Part shown: one piece after another, positions 42,388 through 51,518 of the stretch
How positions within the stretch are numbered: position 1 is the first letter of the stretch
Layout of the letters: every line of letters begins with the position of its first letter
Source: Rhodocyclaceae bacterium
GTDB lineage: Bacteria; Pseudomonadota; Gammaproteobacteria; Burkholderiales; Rhodocyclaceae
Reading direction: 5' to 3'
Length of the DNA stretch: 64,000 nucleotides
Assembly: GCA_023230455.1 (NCBI GenBank)
Contig: JALNXH010000002.1
Coordinates: forward strand, 213,502 to 277,501
Notes under the pieces: model-generated
The model's database searches: none
What the model was told of the DNA's origin: nothing
Seen by the model: only the letters and a program-made list of their open reading frames with translations
Position numbers and translations under genes: made by a program

Positions 42388-43564
42388 GGGTCGCGCTTGT
42401 CGTCCGCCACAGGACGCGGATGCCGGCCGGAGTGGACAGCAGCCGCGGATAGTCGTTTTCTTCCGCGCTGCTTGCCAGGTCGCGCAGCCGGAAGTGGGCG
42501 CCGTCGTCGTTCGAAACCCAGGCCCGCAGGCGGGTCTGCATACCGTCGAAGCTGCGCCAGGCGATCACCAGCATGCCGTCGCGGGCCGCAATGTCGGCGT
42601 GCTCGGCATACGCATCGGGGATGTCGAGCGGCGCGCCGGCAGGCCGCCCGTCGTTGCCGAGGCGGCCGTAGCGCACGGCCGCCTGGCCGGCGCGTTCACC
42701 GAACCAGACGGCGTGATAGCCGCCCCGTTCGGCAACGGCGATGGCCGGACCGTGATGGGGGCAGGCGGCCAGCGTCCAGTCGTCCTCCGTGGCGCGCACC
42801 GGCGCCGCCGCTTCGGTGCCGAGAACGGCAAAGGCGTGATCGCGGATTTCCGGTGCGAAGACGTGGCGCCAGAATGCCGCCATGCCGCCGCCGGGCGCCG
42901 GTGCGAGGGCGATGCGGCAGCACTCGCAACTGTGGTCGGCGAGCTTGATGTCGGGGCCGAAGCTGGCGCCGCCGTCGCGGGATTCGTTGCGATAGATCGC
43001 TGCGCCGCGATACCCGGCCTTGCCGGCCGCGGCCTGATCGCGCTTGTCGATCCAGACCGTGTGCAGCACGCCGCGGCGGTCGAACGCGATGGACTCGAAG
43101 CGATGGGTGATGAGCTGTCTGTCGCGATGCACGGTTGCCGGAGCGGAGAAACGCTCGCCGCCATCGACCGAGCGCAGCATCCGTATCTCGCCGGTGTACG
43201 GCCTGGACAGCGGCCTGGTGTAGGCGATCACGACGTTGCCGTCGGCGCCGAAGGCGATCTTGGGCCGGTTCTCGCCTTCGGCCGAGACCGTGTCGCCGCC
43301 GATGTCGAGCGTGCGCGGCGCCTGCCAGTGGTGGCCGAGGTCGTCGCTGGTCTGCGTGTAGAGCTGTCCGCTTGCATCGAGGCCGATCAGCCACAGCGCG
43401 CCCGCGGGCGAGATGGCGGCGGAAACGGCGAGCGCGGAGCGCTTCTTGCCGGCCGCACCCGGAGGGGCGGCGTGGCCGTTGCCGTTCTCATGAGCGAAGC
43501 CCGCACCGATGCCAAGCGCCAGGGCGAGGGCGAAAAGGGCAGTCCGGCGGGAAAGTTTCGGCAT
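42365..43564 (-). CDS. Exported BNR/sialidase-fold propeller protein with CxCC motif
   Basis: A 399-residue protein with a signal peptide (MPKLSRRTALFALALALGIGAGFAHE) and BNR Asp-box-like repeats (SDDLGHHW, SVDGGERFS, SRDGGASFGP, SNDDGAHFR) that indicate a beta-propeller. A CECC cluster (HSCECCRIALAP, near 226-229) is unusual for sialidases and suggests a metal site. It starts 1 base after the second TonB receptor stop and overlaps the CxxC protein gene. Sialidase activity is not claimed; the family name reflects the fold. Confidence 0.78.
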   Translation of the reverse strand: MPKLSRRTALFALALALGIGAGFAHENGNGHAAPPGAAGKKRSALAVSAAISPAGALWLIGLDASGQLYTQTSDDLGHHWQAPRTLDIGGDTVSAEGENRPKIAFGADGNVVIAYTRPLSRPYTGEIRMLRSVDGGERFSAPATVHRDRQLITHRFESIAFDRRGVLHTVWIDKRDQAAAGKAGYRGAAIYRNESRDGGASFGPDIKLADHSCECCRIALAPAPGGGMAAFWRHVFAPEIRDHAFAVLGTEAAAPVRATEDDWTLAACPHHGPAIAVAERGGYHAVWFGERAGQAAVRYGRLGNDGRPAGAPLDIPDAYAEHADIAARDGMLVIAWRSFDGMQTRLRAWVSNDDGAHFRLRDLASSAEENDYPRLLSTPAGIRVLWRTTSATHVLDPAS

Positions 43565-43565
43565 C

Positions 43566-45791
43566 CTAGAAACGCAGCTTGAGGCCGGCAACCACCGCCA
43601 GCGGACTCGAAAGGGTGCGATTGTAAGGCTGGTTGTAGATGTAGCCGTTTTCCGAATAGCGGTGGTCCAACAGGTTGCTCGCGCTGAGGAACACGTCGGT
43701 CGCCGCATCCCACGCATAACTGACACTGACGTTGACCACGGTGTTGCCGCCCTGGCGGGCGCGCAGGGCGCTGCCGAGGCTGGTGGTGTCGACCATCAGC
43801 GGGCCGATGTAGCGCAACTCGGCATAGGTGCGCAGGCGGGCCACGGGCCGCCAGGTGGCGCCCAGCGAGGCGACGTCCTTGGGCAGGCCGACGATCTGTA
43901 CGCCGAGCGGATCGGTCACCAGCGCGCCGCGGCGGGTGAGGTAGCTTTCGGTATGGGTATAGGCAACGTCGAAGGACAGGTCGTCGCGGTACCTCCAGCG
44001 GCCGGTCAGTTCGATGCCGTGCGATTGTCCGTCCTGGTCGTTGGTGTAGTACTTGACGCTGGAGGCGTTGCTGCAGTTGGAGAACTTGGCGACGACGACC
44101 GGCCCGCAGAGGGTCTGGACCAAGGCCGGCGCCGCGGCGTTGGCGTTGACCGTGTAGGTGGCGATCATGTCCTTGATGCGGTAGATGAACCCGGTGGCAC
44201 TGAGGGCAAGGTCGCGGCCGCGATAGTCGGCGCCGATTTCCCAGCCCGTCAGCCGTTCCGGCCCAAGGTCGGGATTGGCGATGGTCGTGCTGGTGAAGGT
44301 GCCGAAGGTACGCGTTGTGTTGTTGAAGCCGGGTGCGCGGAAGGCTTTATAGGCCACGGCGCGCAGTGCGGTCTCTGCGTTCAGTTCATAGCGGGCGGCA
44401 AGGCTCGGGTTGAACGAGGATTTGTCCGAATTCGGAACCGCGCCGCCGGCGGTGACGCCGGCCGCCGTGGTGCGAGTGCCGACGCGATCCGCGTTGCGCC
44501 ACGAGTCGTAGCGGCCGCTGAAAGTCAGTTCCAGGGAATCGATCGGCATGATCCTGGTTTGTACGAAAAGGCCGGCGAACGTCTGCTGCGCCTCGCCCCA
44601 ACTGCTGCTGTTGAACTTGCCCTGCGGGCTGGCGGCCGATCCGGGGTTGGAATAGAACTGCTCCGCATCGGTGGCCGACAGATGGCGATAGTCGACGCCG
44701 AGCTGATAGCCGGTCCAGCGCGAGGCGAAGGTCGCGGCGTAGACCAGCGAGCCGCCCTGCTCGCGATAGCGCAACGCACCGTACTGGCTGTAGAACTGGA
44801 CTACGGGTTTGGCGGCGTTGGCAGCCACCAGCGTGCTGCTGTTGCTGTTGCGGCAGTCGTTGGCGGCGACCAGATAGCAGCTGCTGCCGTTGTATTTCTC
44901 GAATCGCACGTACTGTGCCCAGGCATTGGCGGCGAGGCTGCTGCCGTCGTCGAAACGCCGGGTCAGCGCACCGGCGATGTCCGGGTTTCTTTGCAGGTTG
45001 TTGCTGCGCCGATAGCCGAGATCCTGATCCTGGATGTGGTAGCCGAGGCGCAGGTAGCCGTCGATGTCGGCGCCCGGCTTGAAGAAGGCGGCAAGCTGGA
45101 TGTTGCTGTCGTCGGCCGTGGCGGCACTCTTCTGCGGGCTGCGCCAGCGGTATTCCGTCAGCGTGGTCTGGTAGCCGTCGGTGCGGTAGTTGTCCACCGA
45201 CAGATTGAAGGTGAGCGCTTCGGCGGCGACGAAATTCTTGCTCAGCGCCAGGGTCGTCGTTCCCTGGGTTCCGACGCCGAGCGTCACTTCTCCGCCGTTG
45301 TCGCGCGGGCGGCGGGAGACGATGTTCACCACCCCGGCGGCGGCCATGTTTCCCCACAGGCTGGAATTGCCGCCGCGGACGATTTCCACCCGCTCGATGT
45401 TGGACAGCGGTACCTTGAACCATTGCGTGGTCAGGTAGAACGGATCGTGGATCGGCACGCCGTCGAGCAGCACCAGCACCTTGGCGTTGCCGAGGCCGCG
45501 CATCCGCGTCTGGTGGCCGGTGGGATCGGTGATGGCGGCGGGGATGCCGGCGAAGTTCATGCCGGGAACGTTGCGCAGCAGTTGATCGAGGGTCTGCGCC
45601 GGCGATTTGTCGATGTCCTCGCGCGAGACGACGGTGGTGTGCAGCGGCATCTCCTCGACCTGGGTCGCGCTGCGGCTGGCGGCGACGACCACCGTGTCGA
45701 GTACCTTGGCGTCAGGCTGTGCGGCGAGGGCGGGGCAGGAAAGGGCAGCAGCAACGGCGGCGGCCAGCGGTTTGATCGGTTTTGCGTTCAC
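43566..45791 (-). CDS. TonB-dependent outer-membrane receptor
   Basis: A 741-residue receptor: signal peptide (GTG start, ending ALAA), plug domain (VVVAASRSATQVEEMPLHTT to VVNIVSRRP, about 30-165) and a 22-strand barrel closing with the terminal Phe (AVVAGLKLRF). The ligand is not known. Genes directly downstream encode a BNR protein and a CxxC protein, which suggests a metal or metallophore. The GTG at 45789-45791 has an AGGA site. A longer frame starting at 45908 lacks a signal peptide. A perfect 18-bp palindrome lies about 100 bases upstream. Confidence 0.88.
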   Translation of the reverse strand: MNAKPIKPLAAAVAAALSCPALAAQPDAKVLDTVVVAASRSATQVEEMPLHTTVVSREDIDKSPAQTLDQLLRNVPGMNFAGIPAAITDPTGHQTRMRGLGNAKVLVLLDGVPIHDPFYLTTQWFKVPLSNIERVEIVRGGNSSLWGNMAAAGVVNIVSRRPRDNGGEVTLGVGTQGTTTLALSKNFVAAEALTFNLSVDNYRTDGYQTTLTEYRWRSPQKSAATADDSNIQLAAFFKPGADIDGYLRLGYHIQDQDLGYRRSNNLQRNPDIAGALTRRFDDGSSLAANAWAQYVRFEKYNGSSCYLVAANDCRNSNSSTLVAANAAKPVVQFYSQYGALRYREQGGSLVYAATFASRWTGYQLGVDYRHLSATDAEQFYSNPGSAASPQGKFNSSSWGEAQQTFAGLFVQTRIMPIDSLELTFSGRYDSWRNADRVGTRTTAAGVTAGGAVPNSDKSSFNPSLAARYELNAETALRAVAYKAFRAPGFNNTTRTFGTFTSTTIANPDLGPERLTGWEIGADYRGRDLALSATGFIYRIKDMIATYTVNANAAAPALVQTLCGPVVVAKFSNCSNASSVKYYTNDQDGQSHGIELTGRWRYRDDLSFDVAYTHTESYLTRRGALVTDPLGVQIVGLPKDVASLGATWRPVARLRTYAELRYIGPLMVDTTSLGSALRARQGGNTVVNVSVSYAWDAATDVFLSASNLLDHRYSENGYIYNQPYNRTLSSPLAVVAGLKLRF

Positions 45792-45889
45792 GTCGTGTCC
45801 TGTGTGCCGGATCCGGACCGGCCGCGCATCGGCAAATCGCCGAACTGGCCGTGGTTTGCGGGAGAGGCCGGATGCTACGCTACGACAGC

Positions 45890-45928
45890 GGTGCTCCGAC
45901 TGCGACAAGATGTCGCAGTCGGAGCACC
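45890..45928. promoter_or_regulatory. Palindromic operator candidate upstream of the second TonB receptor
   Basis: A perfect 18-bp inverted repeat (45890-45907 with 45911-45928) with a 3-base AGA spacer. Its centre reads TGCGACA-AGA-TGTCGCA. The core GCGACA-N3-TGTCGC also occurs at 48286-48300 upstream of the copper receptor gene. It lies in a 251-base gap between the two receptor genes. No T-run follows on the minus strand, so it is not a terminator. Confidence 0.7.
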
Positions 45929-46042
45929 GAGATCGAGGAAGGCCCGCCGTCGTACGCCTGCGGATGCCTTCGACTCAGATCAGATCGCGGCCGTCTTGCA
46001 CTCCGTGTAGTCGGCGGCGCCCCTGGAGTATTTCATGACGGT

Positions 46043-48217
46043 TCAGAACTTGACGTTGATACCGGTGTAGATCGAACGGGCCGGGCCGGGGACCGCGATA
46101 CCCCAGGGGATGCTGTTGATCCCCATGGTCGTGCCCTGGCCGGTATAGGCGCCGCCGAGCGGCAGAGAATAAAATTTGTCGAATAGATTTTCGACGCCGA
46201 AGTCGACGCGCGCCTTTTGCCAGGAATAGCTGCCGCGCAGATTGACGAGGCTGTAGCCCGGTGTCCCGATTTCGTTGCGGGTGTCGGAAACCGTGCTCTT
46301 GGCGTCGACCATCACGAGTTCGACGGCGTTGTCCCAGCCGCCCAGTTCTTGCGTCAGGGTGAGCTTGGCGTTGAGCGGCATGATGTTGTAGAGCCCGTCG
46401 CCCGTGTCGCGGTTCTTGCCGTTGGTGTAATTGAGCAAGCCCTTCAGCCCGATCGCGCCTATGCCGTTCCTGGCCAGCGGCATACCGCCGGAGAGATCGA
46501 GGCCATAGAGCCGGGCCGACTGGTTGGCGTATTGCAGGACGTTGAATTTGTTGGCGGCGAAAGTCGCCGCCCCGATGGCGTCGATGTAGTCGGTCACCCG
46601 CGTGTAGTAGGGCGTGACCTTGAACTCCCATTCGCGGTCGGCGGCATGCCAGTCGAACGTGGCGGAGAGCGTGTGCGCCTTTTCTGGCTTGAGGTCGATG
46701 TTGCCGACATAGCCGTTGCCGTCGCCAACGAAGTTATTCATGATCGCCATCATCCCCGCGGTGGACCAGGTGTAGCGTTCATATAGATTTGGCGAGCGTA
46801 CCTTGCGGGCAAAGCCGAATTCGATGTCGTTATTGGCGTTCGCTGCATAACGCGCCAATGCGGTCAGGTCCCAATTGTTGTCGGTTTTTTTGCGTTCCGC
46901 AGGGTTGAAATTTGCGGCATCCCTGCCCTGGTTCATCATGTCCATCATGGGCGGTGCGCTTGGGAACGTCGCCTGGTTGTAGCCGTGAACGCCATCGGCA
47001 CGGGTATTCACCCGCTCATGGCGAAAGCCGAGCAGCGTCAGCCATTGTGGCCCCAGGCGGTTTTCCCACTCGCCGAACAACGCCGCGCGGCGGCGACTGC
47101 CGGCGTTGATATTCAGGAACGTGTTCGGCCCCATCGCCATGCTGCCGACGACCGGCGGCCACCTGTCATCGAGTTCATGGCGTTGATATTCGCCGCCAAT
47201 ACGCAAAAGATTCTGCTTGCCCAGATCGATGCTGGCGTTGACTGCGGCGCCCGTAGTTTTCCCCTCGGTATTCATCGGCATGCCGGACAGTCCTCCGTAC
47301 AGGAGCTGCTTGTCGGCGCCAAAATCCATGGAGTGCTCTACGTTTTGGCGATAGGCGCGCACCTCTAGCAGGCCCCAGCCGAGCTGGCCGAGATAGCGCA
47401 GATTGAAACTGTGCTGGGTGTTGCCGAGCATGTCCATGCGCTGGTTGGGATACAACTCGTACGGGATGTCCTGATAGCCGAGCTTGATTTCGACCAGGTG
47501 GTCGCCGCCTTTCATGGCGAGTCCCAACGTGTGGTTCCGCGTCTGGAAAGCGGTCGAGCCGACTTCGTCAAGTGGAAGTGCCTGCCCGGCGCGGCCGGTC
47601 GCTGCAAATGTCTTGAAGGCCTGGGCGGCTTTGTGGTTGCCCGCTTCTGTAGCGGCCCCGGTGTAACTCAGGTTGAATGATTCGGTGGCATAGGTGGCGG
47701 CGAGATTGGCGCCTTTTGCATTGCCGTTGCTGCGATAGAACGCGCCGGCTTCGCCCTTGACGAGGGCGCCCTGGCCGGGTGCGGCGAAAACCGGCATTGG
47801 CGAGTCTACGATGATGGAGCCGCCGATGCTGTCGCCGCCGACGCTCACCGGCGCGATGCCGGCATAGACCTTGACGCTGCCGATGGCGCTCGGGTCGATG
47901 TAGGACAGCGGCGAATTCATGTGATTGGGGCAGGAGGAGATCAGGTCCATGCCTTCCACCTTGATGCGCACCCGATCGTCCGCCATGCCGTGGATCGCCG
48001 GCAGGCTGGAGACGCCGCCGGCACCATAGAGACTGACCCCCGGCGTGTCGGCTAACAGGGCGGCGCTGTCGCTGAGGGCGGGCAGTCGAGCCGGGGTCAC
48101 CTCGGCCCGGTCGCGCACCGTCACTTCCGGCAGCAGGGTGTCGCCGGCGCGGGCGAGGGGGATGCAGAGAATAAGCGGGAGTGCAGCGAGGGCTGCGGAG
48201 AACGGGGTCTTGCGCAC
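46043..48217 (-). CDS. oprC: TonB-dependent copper receptor, OprC/NosA type
   Basis: A 724-residue receptor with a signal peptide (VRKTPFSAALAALPLILCIPLARA, GTG start), plug and barrel ending INVKF. The pair C96-P-N-H-M100 (CxxxM) in the plug and H295-S-M297 (HxM) in the barrel matches the copper(I)-binding signature known for OprC. The plug context HMNSPLSYIDPSAIGSVKVYAGI also fits the family. It therefore imports copper, probably for respiratory or denitrification enzymes (inference). The GTG at 48215-48217 has GGAGG 5 bases upstream. A longer frame begins at 48358 but lacks a signal at its start. Confidence 0.9.
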   Translation of the reverse strand: MRKTPFSAALAALPLILCIPLARAGDTLLPEVTVRDRAEVTPARLPALSDSAALLADTPGVSLYGAGGVSSLPAIHGMADDRVRIKVEGMDLISSCPNHMNSPLSYIDPSAIGSVKVYAGIAPVSVGGDSIGGSIIVDSPMPVFAAPGQGALVKGEAGAFYRSNGNAKGANLAATYATESFNLSYTGAATEAGNHKAAQAFKTFAATGRAGQALPLDEVGSTAFQTRNHTLGLAMKGGDHLVEIKLGYQDIPYELYPNQRMDMLGNTQHSFNLRYLGQLGWGLLEVRAYRQNVEHSMDFGADKQLLYGGLSGMPMNTEGKTTGAAVNASIDLGKQNLLRIGGEYQRHELDDRWPPVVGSMAMGPNTFLNINAGSRRRAALFGEWENRLGPQWLTLLGFRHERVNTRADGVHGYNQATFPSAPPMMDMMNQGRDAANFNPAERKKTDNNWDLTALARYAANANNDIEFGFARKVRSPNLYERYTWSTAGMMAIMNNFVGDGNGYVGNIDLKPEKAHTLSATFDWHAADREWEFKVTPYYTRVTDYIDAIGAATFAANKFNVLQYANQSARLYGLDLSGGMPLARNGIGAIGLKGLLNYTNGKNRDTGDGLYNIMPLNAKLTLTQELGGWDNAVELVMVDAKSTVSDTRNEIGTPGYSLVNLRGSYSWQKARVDFGVENLFDKFYSLPLGGAYTGQGTTMGINSIPWGIAVPGPARSIYTGINVKF

Positions 48218-48240
48218 GGTTTCCTCCGGGGAAACCGTGC
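48214..48240 (-). promoter_or_regulatory. Hairpin sequestering the ribosome site and start codon of the copper receptor
   Basis: An 11-bp perfect stem (48214-48224 with 48230-48240) with a five-base loop. On the mRNA the GTG start lies in the 3' arm, while the GGAGG ribosome site spans the loop and the arm. Such a fold could block translation until melted, so it is a candidate thermosensor or protein-regulated site. No regulator is known. Confidence 0.65.
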
Positions 48241-48269
48241 ATCCTAGAGGTGCGTCCGTCGCAGAGGAA

Positions 48270-48301
48270 TGCGACACGTTGCCGCGCGACAGATTGTCGC
48301 A
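48270..48301. promoter_or_regulatory. Operator candidate upstream of the copper receptor
   Basis: CGCGACA-GAT-TGTCGCA at 48285-48301 shares the core GCGACA-N3-TGTCGC with the site at 45901-45917. A further half site, TGCGACA, is at 48270-48276, and CGTCGCA is at 48257-48263. It lies 53-84 bases before the GTG start, a good place for a regulator. The same motif upstream of both receptor genes points to one transcription factor. Confidence 0.7.
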
Positions 48302-48486
48302 GGGCGCAGTGCGGGCGGTCCGGATGGAAAGCACCTGCTTGTCGCCCGGGAGCCACAAATCGCGGATTCCTGCGCCCGCTGCCGCCGATCATTTTTTGGC
48401 GGTGCGATGCTGCGGATAAAATCGCGCCGCAAAAAAATCACGGCCCCAACCGGATGAAAAAATAAATATGCAGGGATTCGCTTTTC

Positions 48487-51459
48487 ATGAGTCATGCTCT
48501 TGCCTACGCGCGCATCAACGCGCTCCTCGCAATCACGGCCGATCACCATGCCTCGCTTTACGATAAGTATCTTGCTCTCCTCGATCTCGGCTGCCAGGCC
48601 TTCGATCTGGAGCGTGGCTGCGTCGCCCGCGTCGTCGACGCCGATTTCGAGATCGTTGCCACGTCGCCGGCGACCGCTGCCTGCCGGCCGGGAACCCGCT
48701 TCCCGCTGAGCCAGACCTATTGCGCCGCCACCCTGGCGTCGCAGAAGCCCGTCGGCTTCGACCGGGCGACGGGGTCGGAATGGGAGTGCCATCCCTGCTT
48801 CCGCCAGTTCCGCCTCGAGGCCTACATGGGGGCGCGGATTCTGGTGGACGACGAGCCTTGGGGGACGCTGAGCTTTTCCAGTCCGGAAAAGGCCGACCAT
48901 CCGCATCAGGAGGAGGACTTGTTGTTCCTCAGCTTCATGGCGCAGTGGCTCGGCCATGAACTGGAGCGCTCGCTCCATCTCGAGAAGATCGTTGCCCTCA
49001 ACAAATGGCAGCAGGCGTTGCTGGACAGCGCGAACCTGTCGATCTTCGCCACCGACCCGGAAGGCCGGATCGTTAGCTTCAACAAGGCGGGGGAGCGCAT
49101 GCTGGGCTATCGGGCGGAGGAGCTGATCGGCCACCATACGCCGACGATCATCCATGATTACGACGAAGTGGTCACCCGCGCCCTGGCGCTTGAAGAAGAA
49201 CTGGGCGAGCCCGTGACGCCGAATTTCGATGTCTTTGTCGCGCGGGCCCGGCACGGCCTTGCCGAAGAGCGCGAGTGGACCCATGTGCGCAAGGACGGCA
49301 GCTGTTTCCCGGTCTTGCAGTCGGTCGCACCGGTTCGCGATGCGGACGGCGGGCTTCAGGGATTTCTTGGCATCGCGGTTGATATTTCGCAGCGCAAGGC
49401 CTACGAGGCGCAAGAGGCGATCATCCGCGCCAACGAAATGAGCCGCACCGTTTTGCGCGCGATCGGTGAGGGCGTGGTGGGGATCGAGGAGGCGTCGCCG
49501 CACCGCATCCGTTTTCTCAATCCGGCCGCGGAAGCGCTGATCGGCAAGCCTGAGGGCGAGATCATCGGCCGCCCGCTGGATGCCATCATCCGTTTGTTGC
49601 CGGATGACGAGACGTGCGTTGCGCCGCTCTTCACGCGCCTCTCGCAGGGGAGCGCATTCGAGGCGATGATCGCCACCGCCGGGCGGGAAGCGGCTTTCCC
49701 CGCCACGTTCATTTCATCCCGCACGCTCGACGAGGCGGGCCTGGTGGTGGTGACCATCCGCGACGTAACCGCCGACTGGGAAGCCGACGAGCAACTGCAA
49801 CTGGCCGAGCAGGTTTTCGAATACAGCCCCGAGGCGATCCTGGTCACCGACGGCGACGGCCGTATCCTACGGGTCAACCCGGCGTTTACCCTGATCTCCG
49901 GCTACCTGCCCGAGGAGGCCATCGGCAAAACTCCGCGCATTCTCCGCTCCGACCGACATGACGCCGCTTTTTACGATGAGATGTGGCGCTGCCTGAAGGA
50001 GGAAGGGCATTGGCATGGCGAGATCTGGGACCAACGTAAGAGCGGCGAGATTTATCCGAAATGGCTGTGCATCAACCGGGTGCGGAGGCCCCAGGGGGGG
50101 ACGTGCTATGTGGCGCTGTTCGCGGATATCTCGGAGCGCAAGGCCCACGAGGAAAGGATCGACTATCTCGCTCGCCACGACGCCCTGACCGGGCTGTCCA
50201 ACCGCCGCCAGCTGGAGGAGCGCATGGACCGGTTGGCGGCCTCGGGACGCCGCGGCGATCAGGGTACCGCGCTGCTGCTGATCGACCTCGACCGCTTCAA
50301 GCAGGTCAACGATAGCCTCGGCCATCAGGTCGGCGACCAGTTGCTGGTGGAAGTGGCGCGCCGTCTCAACGGCTGCGTGCGGGCCAGCGATATGGTGGCC
50401 CGGCTCGGCGGCGATGAATTCGTCGTCGTGCTGGATCGCGTGAGCGATCATCGCGATGTGGCCCTGGTGGCGGAAAAGATCCGCGAATCGGTGGCCCGTC
50501 CGGTGGACGTCGGCCAGCACAGGCTGCACACTTCGCCCAGCATCGGCATCAGTCTCTACCCTTGGGATGGGGGTGATCTGAAGGGCCTGCTCCAGGCGGC
50601 CGACATCGCCATGTATCAGGTCAAGGCCGCGGGGAGAAATGCCTGGATGTTCTTCGAAGCCCGCATGAACGACGAAGTGCGGCTGCGCCATCAACTGGAG
50701 GCCGATATGCGGCTGGCGATGGAGCGACAGGAATTCGAGGTCTATTTTCAGCCCCAGTTCGATATCGGCGGTGGTGGCGTGGTGGCCTGGGAAGCCTTGT
50801 TGCGCTGGCAGCATCCGCAGCGGGGCTGGATCGATCCGGGCGAATTCATCCCGGTCGCAGAGGAGAGCGGATTGATCGTCGCGCTGGGCGAATGGGTGAT
50901 TGCGACGGCTTGCCGCCAAGCCGTCGCCTGGCTCGACTGTCGTGCGCCCTGCGAGCGGGTGGCGGTCAATCTCTCGCCGCGGCAGATCGAACAGTCGAAT
51001 CTGCTGGAGGTGGTGGCCGGCGTACTGAGGGATACCGGCCTACCGCCGCAGCGGCTCGAGCTGGAGCTGACCGAGGCGGCGCTGATGAACGATACGCCGA
51101 AGGTCCAGGAAACCCTGGCCGGCTTCAAGGCGCTTGGCGTGCGTCTGACGCTGGACGATTTCGGTACCGGCTATTCATCCCTCAGCTACCTCAGCTCCTT
51201 CGCGGTCGACCGGCTGAAGATCGACCGCTCCTTCATCCTCGAAATAAAGAGCCGGCCAAACAACGGCGCCATCATCCATGCCATGGTCGCGCTGGCCAAG
51301 GCGCTGGGGCTGGAGGTGGTGGCCGAGGGCGTGGAGACCAGCGAACAGCTCGCCTTCCTCGTCGAGAGCGGTTGCGCCAATGCCCAGGGCTATCTCTACG
51401 GGCGGCCGATGCCTGCCGAAGCGATCCCCCATTTCATTCCTTGGATGCAGAAGGCATAA
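48487..51459 (+). CDS. GAF-PAS-PAS-PAS-GGDEF-EAL c-di-GMP enzyme
   Basis: A 990-residue soluble protein. An N-terminal GAF-like domain (about 20-165) has Cys at YCAA and CHPCF. Three PAS domains span about 170-565, then GGDEF (active site GGDEF near 640, R-A-S-D inhibition site just before) and EAL (from about 740). EAL residues EALLRW, ELTEAAL, DDFGTGYSS, KIDRSF and EGVE are all present, so both cyclase and phosphodiesterase activities are possible. It diverges from the copper receptor gene. Confidence 0.93.
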   Translation: MSHALAYARINALLAITADHHASLYDKYLALLDLGCQAFDLERGCVARVVDADFEIVATSPATAACRPGTRFPLSQTYCAATLASQKPVGFDRATGSEWECHPCFRQFRLEAYMGARILVDDEPWGTLSFSSPEKADHPHQEEDLLFLSFMAQWLGHELERSLHLEKIVALNKWQQALLDSANLSIFATDPEGRIVSFNKAGERMLGYRAEELIGHHTPTIIHDYDEVVTRALALEEELGEPVTPNFDVFVARARHGLAEEREWTHVRKDGSCFPVLQSVAPVRDADGGLQGFLGIAVDISQRKAYEAQEAIIRANEMSRTVLRAIGEGVVGIEEASPHRIRFLNPAAEALIGKPEGEIIGRPLDAIIRLLPDDETCVAPLFTRLSQGSAFEAMIATAGREAAFPATFISSRTLDEAGLVVVTIRDVTADWEADEQLQLAEQVFEYSPEAILVTDGDGRILRVNPAFTLISGYLPEEAIGKTPRILRSDRHDAAFYDEMWRCLKEEGHWHGEIWDQRKSGEIYPKWLCINRVRRPQGGTCYVALFADISERKAHEERIDYLARHDALTGLSNRRQLEERMDRLAASGRRGDQGTALLLIDLDRFKQVNDSLGHQVGDQLLVEVARRLNGCVRASDMVARLGGDEFVVVLDRVSDHRDVALVAEKIRESVARPVDVGQHRLHTSPSIGISLYPWDGGDLKGLLQAADIAMYQVKAAGRNAWMFFEARMNDEVRLRHQLEADMRLAMERQEFEVYFQPQFDIGGGGVVAWEALLRWQHPQRGWIDPGEFIPVAEESGLIVALGEWVIATACRQAVAWLDCRAPCERVAVNLSPRQIEQSNLLEVVAGVLRDTGLPPQRLELELTEAALMNDTPKVQETLAGFKALGVRLTLDDFGTGYSSLSYLSSFAVDRLKIDRSFILEIKSRPNNGAIIHAMVALAKALGLEVVAEGVETSEQLAFLVESGCANAQGYLYGRPMPAEAIPHFIPWMQKA

Positions 51460-51518
51460 GTGGGAAGGCGGCGTTGAACAAGCCCGCTCGCGCTGCCTAA
51501 GCACGAGCCGCACCGGCA

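Noticed and set aside
45890..45928. Terminator reading of the 18-bp palindrome
   Set aside because: No T-run follows on either strand, and its core is repeated at the other receptor gene, which favours an operator.
43509..46010. 833-codon open frame antisense to the second TonB receptor
   Set aside because: It lies over a clear receptor, shows no domain, and is rich in Gly, Ala, Val and Arg as expected of a shadow.
45980..46036. 18-codon frame (MKYSRGAADYTECKTAAI) six bases after the copper receptor stop
   Set aside because: A small cysteine peptide next to a copper receptor recalls methanobactin precursors, but it has one cysteine, no partner maturation genes and no ribosome site. It is too weak to list as a gene.
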